Source of the DNA: CAYYWV01 sp964475385
Lineage (GTDB): Bacteria; Pseudomonadota; Alphaproteobacteria; JAAXGF01
Assembly (NCBI GenBank): GCA_964475385.1
Contig: CAYYWV010000014.1
Location: forward strand, 1 to 32,746
Direction of reading: 5' to 3'
Length of the DNA: 32,746 nt
The notes under the pieces are model-generated. The model was not told the DNA's origin. It saw only the letters and a list, made by a program, of their open reading frames with translations, and made no database searches. Shown piece after piece: positions 14,380 through 23,724 of this stretch; within the stretch, counting starts at the first letter, position 1, and every line of letters begins with the position of its first letter. Both the position numbers and the translations under genes were made by a program.

Positions 14380-16380
14380 TTAATTCACGGTCTGCGCCGT
14401 CGCGGGCGCGAACCAGAAGAGGTCGGGCCGATAAAGGCCGAAGAAAGCGCCGGGATCCCAGTTGTAGATGCCCTTCTTGGGCACATTGCGCAAGCGGTTC
14501 GAAATCACGACTGGCTGGGGAATCCCGGCCACCAAGCCGAGGGTGAACGCCTGATCGGCGTTGATCGCAAGCATCCGACGCCAGATCGCCACGCGCTCGG
14601 CGCTGGTCGCCGACGCGAGCCAGGCCTCGTAAAGGGCGAGAAGCTCGCGCGCCGGCGCAAGGTCGGGCGGCTCGCCCGCCGCGCCGCCGGTCTCGTAGTA
14701 CTGGCCCCAGGCCGGCCACTGATAGCCCTGCTGGCTGGTCGGCGCGAACTCCTTGGGGCTCATGTCGGCGGTCGGCGCGCCGTTCTCGAACCCGAACCAG
14801 ATCGACATCACCGTCTCGCCCGAAAAGATCCGGTTGCGGAACACCTCGCGCTGCGAGGGCCGGGTGTAAAGCGCGATCCCGGCGCGCCGCCAGCTATCGC
14901 GGATGAGCTCGAGCACGTCGGTCTGCTCGGTGTCCTCGCCCGCGGTCTCGACGATGATCTCGAGCGGCCGGCCGTCGGGCAGAAGCCGCACCCCGCGGTC
15001 GTCGCGCGCGCGCAGCCCGATCTCGTCGAGAAGGGCGTTGGCGGCGTCGAGGTCGAACCGCGCCCAACGGGTCCGATACGCAGGCCGGTAAAGCGGGCTT
15101 TCGGGCAAGACCGTGTTGTTGCCTTCGATCCCGAGCCCGAAGTAGATCACCTGGTTGATCTCGTGGCGGTCGATGGCGAGCGAAAGCGCGCGTCGGAAGC
15201 GCGCATCGCGCAGCAGCTTCCGCCAGACCGGATCGCGGACCGTAAGGTTCGGGTAAAGCGCGAGCCTCGAGCCCCGCACAGTCCGCCACAGCCGCACCCG
15301 GTAGTCGTTGCGCTCCTCGCCCGCCTTGAGGAAGGGGTAGTTGTTGAAGTAGAGCCCGCGCGCCTGAAGATCGGCCGCGCCCGCGCCCGCCTTGGCGGGA
15401 ATCAGGCTCGAGTCCACGGTCTCGAGCAGCACCCGGTCGATATAGGGAAGCTGGCGGCCCTGCGAATCGACCCGGTGGAAGAAGGGGTTGCGCTCGGCGA
15501 CGAAGCGCGAGGCCGGGGGCCGGGTCGTGTTGCGCCAGGGCTGAAGCGTGGGCAGGTCCGGGTTGTCGAACCGGTACATGTTGTCCTTGGCGTTGTGCAG
15601 CGCCGCCCAGTTGCGCTTGCCCGCCGCCGCCGCCATCTTCGCGAGCGCGGCCTTATCGCGGTAGCGGGCGTGGAACTGCTTGAGGTAGTGGGCCGGCCGA
15701 TAGATGAACAACGGCGCGGCCCCGGCCAGCGCCGGCAGGAACTGCGGATTGGGTCGCGACCAGGAGTAGCGGACCGTGGTCTCGTCGATGATCTCGACCT
15801 TCGGCAGTTCGCCGTTCACGCGCAAGACCTTGGGCGGGCCGAGGGGCGAGAGCATGGGCTCGTTGGCGACGTCCTCCCAGTAGTAGCGGAAGTCCTCGCT
15901 CGTGAACGGCGCGCCGTCCGACCACTTGTGGCCGGGCCGCAAATAGAGCGTGAACGCGCGCCCGTCCTCGATCTCGACCCGCTCGAGAATATCGGGGCGA
16001 AGGTTGAAGTTCTCGTCGAAGGCGACCAGCCGGGCGTAGCCGTTGACCACCAGCATCCGCAGATCGCGGGCGCGGCCGATCAGCATTCGCCACGCGCCGC
16101 CGTGGACCCCCGGCTTGCGCCAGCCGTCGGGCCGGGCGACCAGGGGCCGGGCGGGCAGGCGTTCGGCGACCGGAGGCAACCGGCCCGCCGCCACCGCGGC
16201 GGCGAGCATGGGCGTCTCGACGAGACGGGCGGGCGGCGGCGCAGAGGGGTCGGCGAGCACCACGGTTCCGGCGTTGGCCCCGGCGGCGGCGATGATCCAG
16301 ACGAAGGCCGCCGCCGCGATGCGCGCCAAGCGCTTCGGAACGGCCTCCGCCGCCGCCCGCCGCGCCGGGATCGCCGTCAT
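14380..16380 (-). CDS. Periplasmic substrate-binding protein of an Opp/Yej-type importer
   Basis: A 666-residue SBP_bac_5-type extracellular binding protein. A signal peptide is visible: Arg-rich start, then hydrophobic core RIAAAAFVWIIAAAGANA, with likely cleavage after ANA (about residue 37). Family blocks follow: FTLYLRPGHKWSDGAPFTSE, DFRYYWEDV, RFRRALSLAIDRHEINQVIY, and the C-terminal IYNWDPGAFFGLYRPDLFW. It is longer than typical OppA (about 540) and closer to the YejA/AgpA size class, which includes peptide, agrocinopine and oligosaccharide binders. The ATG overlaps the upstream ATPase stop by 4 nt (ATGA). The position between ATPase and permeases gives the order ATPase-SBP-permease-permease. 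The ligand is unknown; a glycan fragment is plausible given the glycosyltransferases upstream. Confidence 0.93.
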   Translation of the reverse strand: MTAIPARRAAAEAVPKRLARIAAAAFVWIIAAAGANAGTVVLADPSAPPPARLVETPMLAAAVAAGRLPPVAERLPARPLVARPDGWRKPGVHGGAWRMLIGRARDLRMLVVNGYARLVAFDENFNLRPDILERVEIEDGRAFTLYLRPGHKWSDGAPFTSEDFRYYWEDVANEPMLSPLGPPKVLRVNGELPKVEIIDETTVRYSWSRPNPQFLPALAGAAPLFIYRPAHYLKQFHARYRDKAALAKMAAAAGKRNWAALHNAKDNMYRFDNPDLPTLQPWRNTTRPPASRFVAERNPFFHRVDSQGRQLPYIDRVLLETVDSSLIPAKAGAGAADLQARGLYFNNYPFLKAGEERNDYRVRLWRTVRGSRLALYPNLTVRDPVWRKLLRDARFRRALSLAIDRHEINQVIYFGLGIEGNNTVLPESPLYRPAYRTRWARFDLDAANALLDEIGLRARDDRGVRLLPDGRPLEIIVETAGEDTEQTDVLELIRDSWRRAGIALYTRPSQREVFRNRIFSGETVMSIWFGFENGAPTADMSPKEFAPTSQQGYQWPAWGQYYETGGAAGEPPDLAPARELLALYEAWLASATSAERVAIWRRMLAINADQAFTLGLVAGIPQPVVISNRLRNVPKKGIYNWDPGAFFGLYRPDLFWFAPATAQTVN

Positions 16381-18248
16381 GAGGCGGCGGCCCCGGCTTC
16401 GGCCGCGGCCGCGTCCGAGACTCGCAAGAGGTGGCCCCCGCCGAGGTCGACCAAGCGGCCGGTCTCGCCGGGGGCCAGCGTGAACGGCGCGGGCCAGGCC
16501 GCCGGCTCCGAGGCGCGCTCGTCGGCGATCGCCTGGAAATCGAGCGGCCGGTCGGGGTCGGGCTCGGGCACGGCGGCGAGCAGCGCCCGGGTGTAAGGGT
16601 GGCGCGGGGTCTCGAACAGACGCGCCCGGGGCGCGATCTCGACCAACCGGCCCGCGCACATCACCGCGATCCGGTCGGCCATGTAGTCGACCACCGCGAG
16701 GTTGTGCGAGATGAACAGATAGGTGAGGTCGAGCTCGCGCTTGAGATCTTTCAAAAGGTTGAGGATCTGGGCCTGGATCGAGACGTCGAGGGCCGAGACC
16801 GGCTCGTCGCAGATCAGAAGCTCGGGCGCGAGCGCGAGCGCGCGGGCGATCACGATGCGCTGGCGCTGCCCGCCCGAGAAGCTGTGCGGATAGCGCCTGA
16901 GGCAGCGGAGATCGAGCCCGACGAGGCGCATCAGCTCCTTGACGGTCGCGGCCCGCTCCTCGGCGTCGCCGATGCGGTGGATCTCGAGCGGCTCGGCGAT
17001 GATGTCGAACACGGTCATCCGCGGGTTGAGCGCGCCGAACGGGTCTTGGAAGACGAGCTGCACCTTGCGCCGGTAGGCGAGCAGCGCCTTGCCTTCGAGG
17101 CCGAGAACGTCGACCGGCCCGTCGTCCGAATCGAACACGATCTCGCCCCGGTCGGGGGGAAGCGCGCGCATGATCATCTTGCTCAGCGTCGTCTTGCCGC
17201 AGCCCGATTCGCCGACCAGGCCCAGGCATTCGCCGCGCCGGATCGCGAAGCTCGCATCGTCGACCGCGACCCGCGGCGCGGCCCCGCGCGGCCCCCGGCG
17301 GGATGTGAAGGCCTTGCGCAGCCCCTTGACGACGAGAAGCGGCCGCGTCGTCCTGCGGTCCTTGCGGGCGCGCCGCGCGCCCAGCCGCGTCGCCGGGCCG
17401 GGGGTGACGCTGCGGATCGGCGCCAAGCGTTCGCCGGGCGCGCGCCCGAGCCTCGGCACCGCGCGCAAAAGCGCTTTGAGGTAGGGGTGGCGCGGATCGC
17501 GGAAGATATCGTCGCGGCCGCCCATCTCCACCACCCGGCCGCGATAGACCACCACGATCTCGTCGGCGAGGTTGGCGACCACGCCGAGGTCGTGGGTGAT
17601 TATCAGGACGGCCATCCCGAGCTCGCGCTGAAGATCCTTCAGCAGCTTCAGGATCTGGGCCTGGATGGTGACGTCGAGCGCGGTCGTCGGCTCGTCGGCG
17701 ATCAACAGCGCCGGCCGGCAGATCAACGCCATCGCGATCATCGCGCGCTGGCGCAGGCCGCCCGAGAGCTCGAAAGGGTAGGCGCGGAGCGCGCGGCCGG
17801 GATCGGGAAAGCCGACCAGCCGCAGCATGTCTACGACCCGCGCGCGCCAGTCGCGGTCCTTAGCGTGGATGCGCAGCGCCTCGCCGATCTGGTCGCCGAT
17901 GGTGTGCAGCGGCGAGAGCGAGGTCATCGGCTCCTGGAAGACGATGGCGATGCGGTTCCCCCGGATCGCGCGCATCGCGCGGCCGTCGGCGTCGAGCGCG
18001 GCGAGGTCGACCGGCGCGCCGCGGCCGGGCTCGGCGAACAGGATCTCGCCTCCGGCGATGCGCGCCACAGGCGGCAGGATGCGCAGGATGCTCTGGGCGA
18101 TGACCGACTTGCCCGAGCCCGACTCGCCGACCAGCGCCACCGTCCCGCCCGGCGGGATGCGAAAAGAAACGCCATCCACCGCCGCGATCTCGCCTTCGGG
18201 AAGCGCGAAGCGGACCTTGAGATCCCGGACCCGGACCAGATCGTCCAT
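16377..18248 (-). CDS. Fused double ATP-binding protein of an Opp/Yej-type ABC importer
   Basis: A 623-residue protein with two complete nucleotide-binding domains, an OppD-OppF fusion as in YejF. Domain 1: Walker A GESGSGKS (41-48), signature LSGGLRQR, Walker B LLIADEPTTALD, H-loop THDLGVV. Domain 2: Walker A GESGCGKT, signature FSGGQRQR, Walker B LLICDEPVSALD, SHNLAVV. After each domain comes the oligopeptide-type extension (HPYLKALLRAVP; HPYTRALLAAVP). All catalytic residues are intact, unlike the divergent 886-residue ABC protein in this window. It would energise import through the two downstream permeases. Its ATG shares one base with the stop of the small membrane protein upstream (TGATG). 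Confidence 0.95.
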   Translation of the reverse strand: MDDLVRVRDLKVRFALPEGEIAAVDGVSFRIPPGGTVALVGESGSGKSVIAQSILRILPPVARIAGGEILFAEPGRGAPVDLAALDADGRAMRAIRGNRIAIVFQEPMTSLSPLHTIGDQIGEALRIHAKDRDWRARVVDMLRLVGFPDPGRALRAYPFELSGGLRQRAMIAMALICRPALLIADEPTTALDVTIQAQILKLLKDLQRELGMAVLIITHDLGVVANLADEIVVVYRGRVVEMGGRDDIFRDPRHPYLKALLRAVPRLGRAPGERLAPIRSVTPGPATRLGARRARKDRRTTRPLLVVKGLRKAFTSRRGPRGAAPRVAVDDASFAIRRGECLGLVGESGCGKTTLSKMIMRALPPDRGEIVFDSDDGPVDVLGLEGKALLAYRRKVQLVFQDPFGALNPRMTVFDIIAEPLEIHRIGDAEERAATVKELMRLVGLDLRCLRRYPHSFSGGQRQRIVIARALALAPELLICDEPVSALDVSIQAQILNLLKDLKRELDLTYLFISHNLAVVDYMADRIAVMCAGRLVEIAPRARLFETPRHPYTRALLAAVPEPDPDRPLDFQAIADERASEPAAWPAPFTLAPGETGRLVDLGGGHLLRVSDAAAAEAGAAAS

Positions 18249-18757
18249 CACGACGGTTCCGCGACCTCGATTCCGAGGGCGGCGAGGTTCGCGCGCGTCG
18301 CGGAGCCGAGCGCGAGGCCCCGCGCGGCCGCCGCCTCGGCCGCCCGGCGCGCGACGGCGGCGAACCCTTCGAGCGAGGAGTCGATCACCACGGTGCGGGC
18401 GCGCCGACGGAGCCTGAGCTGCATCCAGCCCTCGCGGCGGTCGCGCCGGGTCGAGTAATAGCGCAGGCTCAGCCCGTCGAGTTCGCTCCAGACGAGCCGC
18501 TGCGGAATTGGCCCGCTGACCGTCAGCCCCTGGGCCGAGCACTCGATCCGGGTCGCTTGGCGCAGCGCCGTGCGCAGGCCGAAGGCGGCGAACAGCGCCC
18601 CCAGCCCGCCCAGCGCGTAACCGACCGCGGGCAACGGCTCGACCAGCGCGAGCGGCCCCCAGGTCAGCGCGACGCCGAGCGCCGCGCGCGCGTAATCGCC
18701 GGCGAGCGCGCGGGCGGGATAGACGTGAAAGCTCGGAAGGGCCGCGTCGTCGCTCAT
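18248..18757 (-). CDS. Small membrane protein with PH-like C-terminal domain
   Basis: A 169-residue protein without a recognised name. Residues 20-62 form two hydrophobic segments (DYARAALGVALTWGPLALVE, then AVGYALGGLGALFAAFGL). The rest alternates short strands ending in a helix (IECSAQGLTVSG, RLVWSELDGLSLRYYS, GWMQLRLRRR, TVVIDSSLEGFAAVARRAAE), which resembles the layout of bacterial PH (bPH) domains. Identification as PH-like is inference. It lies 20 nt downstream of the deacetylase and overlaps the ATPase gene by 1 nt, so it is expressed together with both glycan and transport genes and might be an accessory factor linking them. Confidence 0.82.
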   Translation of the reverse strand: MSDDAALPSFHVYPARALAGDYARAALGVALTWGPLALVEPLPAVGYALGGLGALFAAFGLRTALRQATRIECSAQGLTVSGPIPQRLVWSELDGLSLRYYSTRRDRREGWMQLRLRRRARTVVIDSSLEGFAAVARRAAEAAAARGLALGSATRANLAALGIEVAEPS

Positions 18758-18777
18758 GGCGATGTCCGAAGCCGCAG

Positions 18778-19545
18778 TCACGGGACGGGCGCGAACACGT
18801 CGGGCGCGGCGAGCCAGCGCGCGGCCCGATGTCCGCTCACGACTTCGGCAAAGCGCGCGACGAAGTCCCAGGCCGCCCGGTCGTGGACCAGGTGGTGGGT
18901 GAGAAGCCCGGTCGGCTCGTCGGCGTCGACCCGGCCCGCGCGCCGCGCCCGGAGATGGTCGAGCGCGAGCGCGAGCGCCTCGGCCGCGCCGAGAAAGGCC
19001 CGCGTCGTCCGCCAGGCGATGATGTCGACATGGGCGTTCGCTTGCCGGACCCCGGGCGCGGGCGCGGCGGATGCGCGCGGCCCGTAGGTCGAAAGCCCCG
19101 AAAGCCCTATTCGCGCGAGCCCCGCGACCACCGCCGGCGCGATCCGGTTCCACGGCGGGACCAGGACGGGAAGCGCGCGCGCGCCGAAGGCGTCTCCGAG
19201 CCGGGCGCGGCCGCGGCGCAGCTCGGCGAGCGCCGCGGCCGCCGGCCGCGCGGCCCCGAGCTCGGCCTTGCGTCCGCTATCGCTCTCGTGGTTCACGTGG
19301 GCGAAGCCGTGCTGAAGGATATGGGCCTCGGCGGCGCCGGCGATCGCCGCCGCCGCCGCGTCGTCGAGCCCGGCCGGGATCACGGCGAGCGCAAGCGGAA
19401 CCGCGGCCTCGCGGGCGAGCGCGAGCAGCCGGTCGAGGGCCGGGTCGGCCCGCGCCGCGTCGTCGTCGCGCCACCAGAAGGTCGCGCAACGCCCGGCGTC
19501 GGCCCAGCGGTCGAGCTCGTCGCGAAGCGAACGCCATTCAGCCAT
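18778..19545 (-). CDS. Polysaccharide deacetylase family protein
   Basis: A 255-residue NodB-fold carbohydrate esterase-like protein. The first motif is WWRDDDA (catalytic base and metal Asp), the His motif is HGFAHVNH, and the Arg/Pro region is VLVPPWNRI. A late His in GLLTHHLVHD would complete the active site. The family removes N- or O-acetyl groups from sugars. No signal peptide is present, so it may act on a cytoplasmic or lipid-linked intermediate rather than on mature polymer. The ATG at 19545 lies inside the end of the glycosyltransferase gene (8-nt overlap), a sign of coupling. Deacetylation beside two MurG-like transferases suggests modification of an amino-sugar glycan; that is inferred. 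Confidence 0.87.
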   Translation of the reverse strand: MAEWRSLRDELDRWADAGRCATFWWRDDDAARADPALDRLLALAREAAVPLALAVIPAGLDDAAAAAIAGAAEAHILQHGFAHVNHESDSGRKAELGAARPAAAALAELRRGRARLGDAFGARALPVLVPPWNRIAPAVVAGLARIGLSGLSTYGPRASAAPAPGVRQANAHVDIIAWRTTRAFLGAAEALALALDHLRARRAGRVDADEPTGLLTHHLVHDRAAWDFVARFAEVVSGHRAARWLAAPDVFAPVP

Positions 19546-20710
19546 CGCGGTCCAAAGCGCCGCCGCGGGCGAGGGCGGCGATGATCCGCGCCGCGCGCTC
19601 CGCGCCGTCGGTCGCGATGGCGCCGGGCTCGGGGCGCGGGCTCGCGAGCGCTTGGTCGACCGCCGCGGCGAGCGCGTCCGCCGAGAGCGCGTCCTCGGCG
19701 AGGACGTGGACGAGCCCCCGCCGCGCGAACCGCTCGGCGCGCAGGCTCTGCTCGGTCTGACCGGCGCGCGAGAAGGGCACCACCACGGCCCGGGCGCGCG
19801 CATCCACGATGTCCATCATCGTATTGTAACCGGCCTGCGAGACGGCGACAGCGCAATTCGCAAGGAGCGTCGGGAAGTCGGGACGCGCGCGCTCGACCGC
19901 CAGGCGGTCGTCCGCGCGCGCGGCGAGAGCCGCATAGGCCGCGGGATCGAGGTTCGCGCCCGCGAGCACGCGCCAACGCAAGGCGCTTGCGCGCTTCGCG
20001 CGCGCGCGCGCGCCGAGCGCCGCTTCAAGGAGCGGCGCGCCCACCGCGCCGCCGCCCGCCGAGACGATCACCTCGCCCCGGCCCGCGGCGCTTGCGGCCG
20101 CGTCCGCGGCGGGGGCCGAGCGCACATAGCCCGTGTAGACGAGCTTGTCGGCGATTTCGTCCGCTTCCGGAAAGCTCGCGTCGAACGGGATCACGGCCGC
20201 ATCGCCGTGGACGAGAACGGCGTCGAAAAGCGTGCGCGCCCAGCGCGCGGCCTCGCGGGTCCGCTTCGGGCTCCGCGCGGTCAGCGCGTCGCGCACCGAG
20301 GAAATGATCCGCGGGCGCGGAACGCGCGCGCGCGCCGCCTCGATCAGGGCCAGGAGCTCGAACCGAAAGGCGCGGCGGCCGAAGGGGAACATCTCGATCA
20401 CGATCGCCTGGGGGGCCGTGCGTTCGAGAAGGTCGAGAAGCGCCGCCCGCCGCCGGGCCTTCCAGGCCGCATCGATGGGCGCGCCGGCCTCGTCGAGCAG
20501 AATCGCGAAGGATTCATCGGCGGCGTAAGCCGGCGGGAGCTGCGCGAGACGCGCCGCGCCGAGATCGAGGTTCGCGACCGGCCGCCCGCCGCTCGCCACC
20601 GTCGTCTCGATCCCGGCGGCGGCGGTCGCGCGGGCGAGCGCCGCGATCCGCCTCAAGTGCCCGATGCCCAAGAGGTGCTGGACGTGGAACAGAACGCGCG
20701 GCCCCGTCAT
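19538..20710 (-). CDS. MurG-like (GT28-type) glycosyltransferase, copy 2
   Basis: A 390-residue GT-B fold protein. The N-terminal donor-less domain opens with VLFHVQHLLGIGHLRRIAAL, a glycine loop plus GHLRR. The C-terminal domain carries EVIVSAGGGAVGAPLL, then AVSQAGYNTMMDIV and VVVPFSRAGQTEQSLRAERF. These fit the nucleotide-sugar contact region of MurG-type transferases. No signal peptide or membrane helix is seen, so it is probably a peripheral inner-membrane enzyme. It resembles the first gene of the same operon (23725-24942) in its N-terminal GLGHLRR motif and GYNT block, so the two may be ancient paralogues with different sugars. It overlaps the phosphatase gene by 4 nt and the deacetylase gene by 8 nt. 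Confidence 0.88.
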   Translation of the reverse strand: MTGPRVLFHVQHLLGIGHLRRIAALARATAAAGIETTVASGGRPVANLDLGAARLAQLPPAYAADESFAILLDEAGAPIDAAWKARRRAALLDLLERTAPQAIVIEMFPFGRRAFRFELLALIEAARARVPRPRIISSVRDALTARSPKRTREAARWARTLFDAVLVHGDAAVIPFDASFPEADEIADKLVYTGYVRSAPAADAAASAAGRGEVIVSAGGGAVGAPLLEAALGARARAKRASALRWRVLAGANLDPAAYAALAARADDRLAVERARPDFPTLLANCAVAVSQAGYNTMMDIVDARARAVVVPFSRAGQTEQSLRAERFARRGLVHVLAEDALSADALAAAVDQALASPRPEPGAIATDGAERAARIIAALARGGALDRDG

Positions 20711-21306
20711 GGCCGTCGCGGCCGGTCGAGCGGAAGGTCGAGCCGCTCCACCGCGGGCGCGCCGTCGGCGGCGAGCCGCAAGACCTGGGCGAAGCCGCGG
20801 GCGATGCGCGACGGCGCGCGCCCTCTCATGTCCCAGCCGGTGGCGCGGGCGAGCAGCGCCCGGATCACGCCTTTATGGGTGACCGCGACCACCGTGTCGC
20901 CCAGCGCCGCCATCTCGGCGAGCCAGGGCGCGAGCCGGGCCAGAACCTCGCGCGGGGACTCGCCGCCCTCGGGTCGGAAGTCGAGCCCGCGGGCCTCGTT
21001 GCCGGCCATCGCGGCGCCGTGGCGGGCGCGGAGCTCGGCGAGCCGCGCGCCCTCCCACGCGCCCCAGTCCATCTCGATCAGGCGGGGCTCGACAGTCGGA
21101 CGAACGGCCCCCATCAGCGCCGCGGTCTCGCGGGCGCGGGCGAGCGGGCTCGTCACCCACAGGCCGGGGACCATATCGGCGGGCAGCCGCCAGCGGGCGG
21201 CGGCGGCGCGGCCTTCGGCGCTGAGCGGCGGGTCGGCCCGGCCTTGGACCCGATGGGCTTCGTTCCAGGCGGTGGCGGCGTGGCGGACGAGGACGAGCCG
21301 GGTCAT
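20707..21306 (-). CDS. Histidine phosphatase family protein
   Basis: A 199-residue phosphoglycerate-mutase-like phosphatase. The phospho-accepting His lies in LVLVRHAATAWN (RHA rather than the common RHG). The second Arg is in SPLARARETAAL, the proton donor Glu probably in LIEMDWGAWEG, and the second His in VAVTHKGVIRALL. Many relatives hydrolyse sugar phosphates or phosphorylated cofactors. It is embedded between glycosyltransferases with 4-nt ATGA overlaps at both ends, so its substrate is probably a sugar-phosphate intermediate of the same pathway. The exact substrate is not readable. Confidence 0.9.
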   Translation of the reverse strand: MTRLVLVRHAATAWNEAHRVQGRADPPLSAEGRAAAARWRLPADMVPGLWVTSPLARARETAALMGAVRPTVEPRLIEMDWGAWEGARLAELRARHGAAMAGNEARGLDFRPEGGESPREVLARLAPWLAEMAALGDTVVAVTHKGVIRALLARATGWDMRGRAPSRIARGFAQVLRLAADGAPAVERLDLPLDRPRRP

Positions 21307-22466
21307 CGCGCGCCTCCTCCGGCGCAGGCGCGGGCGATCCGGAAGGCGGCCGCGATCCGGCGCGCCGCCGCGGCGATGTCGTGCTCGGCGGCGACGACCT
21401 CGGCGGCCCGCGCGCCGAGCCGGCGGCGGAGCCCTGCGTCGTCGAGAAGGGCGGCGAGGGCCGCGGCGAAACCGGCCGCATCGCCCGCTCGCGCCAGAAG
21501 CCCGGTCTCGCGATCGCGGACGATGTCGGGCACGCCGCGCGCGCCGCCTGCGACCACCGGAAGCCCGGCCGCCTGCGCTTCCAGGATCGCCATGCCATAG
21601 GCCTCGTTGACCGCGGGCCAGGCGAAGAGATCGGCGGCGGCGAGAAGCGGGCGCAGCGCAGGCGGCGCAAGCGCGCCGAGGAAGACCACGCGCTCCGGGG
21701 CGAGGCCCGCGAAGGCCGCTTCGACCGCGGCGCGGGCGGGGCCGTCGCCGGCGATCAGGAGCCGCCAGGGACGCGCGCCGAGGCGCGCGAGCGCGGCCGC
21801 GAGCAGACGGTAAGAATCGAGCTTGTCGCCCGGGCGCATCATGCCGACCGCGGCGAGCCAAGGCGCATCGGCCGCGAGCCCATGCTCGGCGGCGAGGCGC
21901 GCGCGCGCCCCCTGGCGCGCCTCGCGCGCGGCGCGCCAGGGGACCGCGTCGAGGAAGGGCGGAAAGGCGATCAAGCGTTCGGGCGCAGCGACCAGGGGCG
22001 CGAGCCCTTCCATATCGTCGCGGGTGAGCGCGAGCACCGCGTCCGCCCGCCGGATCGCGGCTTCGGCCGCCGCGTGCCCAAGCGCCCAGGGGCCGTCCTT
22101 TTGCTTGGCCGCGAACGACGCCTCGGCGACCAGATAGGGAATGCCGAGGGCGCGGCTCACAAGCGGGCCGAGCCAGTCGGGCGCCTTGTGGTAGAGGTGA
22201 TAGGTGAACCAGGCCCCGGGCCGCGTCCCGGCGGGCGACGCCCGGGCGTGGGCGACGATGGCCGCCGCTTCGGCGAGGGCCGCATCGCGGATCGCGCGCT
22301 GACGGGCGGCGTCGCCCCGGGGCTCGAAGGCGCGCAAGGTCGAGGCCAGCGCGACCCGGTGGCCGGCCGCCTCGATCGCCCGGACCAAGAGCCGCGCCAC
22401 TGTCCGGTCGCCCGAAGGCACGGCGTGGCCCGGGGCCTTGAGGGGGGCGTAGAAGGCGACGCGCAT
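21303..22466 (-). CDS. Glycosyltransferase family 4, member A
   Basis: A 387-residue GT-B enzyme. The N-terminus MRVAFYAPLKAPGHAVPSGD contains the acceptor-side loop, followed by RTVARLLVRAIEAAGHRV. The C-terminal nucleotide-sugar domain has AGDGPARAAVEAAF, DLFAWPAVNEAYGMAILEAQ (the E-x7-E retaining motif), AAGLPVVAGGARGVPDIV and DRETGLLARAGDAAGFA. I chose ATG 22466 because the protein then begins at the first beta strand; the ORF can be read 39 codons further without family resemblance. A 25-nt gap separates it from the preceding transferase and a 4-nt overlap joins it to the phosphatase. It probably adds one sugar of an exported glycan or glycolipid. Confidence 0.9.
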   Translation of the reverse strand: MRVAFYAPLKAPGHAVPSGDRTVARLLVRAIEAAGHRVALASTLRAFEPRGDAARQRAIRDAALAEAAAIVAHARASPAGTRPGAWFTYHLYHKAPDWLGPLVSRALGIPYLVAEASFAAKQKDGPWALGHAAAEAAIRRADAVLALTRDDMEGLAPLVAAPERLIAFPPFLDAVPWRAAREARQGARARLAAEHGLAADAPWLAAVGMMRPGDKLDSYRLLAAALARLGARPWRLLIAGDGPARAAVEAAFAGLAPERVVFLGALAPPALRPLLAAADLFAWPAVNEAYGMAILEAQAAGLPVVAGGARGVPDIVRDRETGLLARAGDAAGFAAALAALLDDAGLRRRLGARAAEVVAAEHDIAAAARRIAAAFRIARACAGGGAR

Positions 22467-22491
22467 CGCTCTCTTTATGGCGCGCGCCGGC

Positions 22492-23724
22492 TCATGCGTC
22501 GAGACCGAACAATTGGGCCAGCCGGTCGATGCCGCGATCGAGCGCGAAGTCGGCGCGGACCCGCGCCTCGGCCGCCGCGCCAAGCCGCGCCCGCGCCTCC
22601 GGATCGACGATCAGCGCGGCCAGGGCTTCGGCGAGCGCGCCGCGGTCGCGCGGAGCGACAAGGCGGCCGTGGACGCCGTCGTCGATAAGCTCGGGGATCG
22701 CCGAGACCCTGGTCGCGAGAATGGCGAGCCGCTGGCTCGCCGCTTCCATCAGCACGTTGGGCAGGCCGTCGCGGTCGCCGTCGTCGGTCACCCGGCTCGC
22801 GAGCGCGAAGATGTCGGCCGCGCGGTAGTGGCGCAGCACCACGTCCTGAGGCTGGGGCCCCAGCCAGTCGATCCGCTCGCCGACGCCCGCCGCCTCGGCC
22901 TGCTTTGCGAGCGCGCCGAGAAGCGGACCGCCGCCGATGTGGACGAAGCGCCAGTGAAGCCCCGGCGGCAACGCTGCGAGCGCGGCGATCAGGTCGTCGT
23001 AGCCTTTCTTGGGCACCGCGCGCCCGACCGAAAGGATCGTCACCGGGTCGTCCGCGTCGCGGCCGTCGCGGGTGGGGCGCGGCGTCGGGGGCGGCGGGAA
23101 GCGCGCGCCGTCGAGACCGTGGTAGACGAGCGCCACCCGGCCCGGCGGCGCGAGCGCCGCGAGGTGGTCGCGGTTGACCGCGGTGCAGGTGACGAGCCAG
23201 CGGCAGGCGGCGAGCTTCTCGGCCTTCTCCCAGCGCGGCGTGGTCCAGATGTCCTTGGCGTGGGCCGAGCAGGTCCAGGGCAGGCCCGCCATCAACGCCG
23301 CATAGCGCGCGACCGAGGCCGGGGTGTGCAGGAAGTGGGCGTGGAGCTGCACGGCCTCGGCCGGGAGCTCGTGGGCGAGCGCCAGAGCCTGGCCGAAGCG
23401 GCGCACCCGGTTGCGGCTGGGATCGCGGGCGAGGTCGCGAAGCCACGCCCGCCGGGCCGCGACGTAGCCCGCCGTTGCGCGGAGCGCGCGCCATGCGCGA
23501 TGCACGCGCGCGGGCTCGTCGCGCAGGTGCTCGGGAAGGTAGAGGACCGGGGCCCGGATCTCGCTGTGGATGGGATGGACGGCGGGATCGGTCGGGCGGC
23601 GCAGCGAGACGATCGCGATGTCGAGGCCGCGCCGTTCGAGCGCGAGGATCTCTTGGGCGATGAAGGTCTCCGACAGGCGCGGATAGCCCTTGAGGACGAA
23701 GACGATGCGACCCCGCGCCGCCAC
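22492..23724 (-). CDS. Glycosyltransferase family 4, member B
   Basis: A 410-residue GT-B enzyme beginning at a GTG that follows the upstream TAG with no gap (TAG-GTG). The opening RIVFVLKGYPRLSETFIAQE is typical of exopolysaccharide or colanic-acid type transferases. Later blocks are LHAHFLHTPASVAR, CSAHAKDIW, VYHGLDGARF, ILSVGRAVPKKGYDDLIAAL and DGLPNVLMEAASQRLAILAT (E-x7-E region). It is expected at the cytoplasmic face of the membrane. The strong resemblance to EPS glycosyltransferases is the best hint that the operon builds a surface or secreted glycan. Confidence 0.92.
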   Translation of the reverse strand: MAARGRIVFVLKGYPRLSETFIAQEILALERRGLDIAIVSLRRPTDPAVHPIHSEIRAPVLYLPEHLRDEPARVHRAWRALRATAGYVAARRAWLRDLARDPSRNRVRRFGQALALAHELPAEAVQLHAHFLHTPASVARYAALMAGLPWTCSAHAKDIWTTPRWEKAEKLAACRWLVTCTAVNRDHLAALAPPGRVALVYHGLDGARFPPPPTPRPTRDGRDADDPVTILSVGRAVPKKGYDDLIAALAALPPGLHWRFVHIGGGPLLGALAKQAEAAGVGERIDWLGPQPQDVVLRHYRAADIFALASRVTDDGDRDGLPNVLMEAASQRLAILATRVSAIPELIDDGVHGRLVAPRDRGALAEALAALIVDPEARARLGAAAEARVRADFALDRGIDRLAQLFGLDA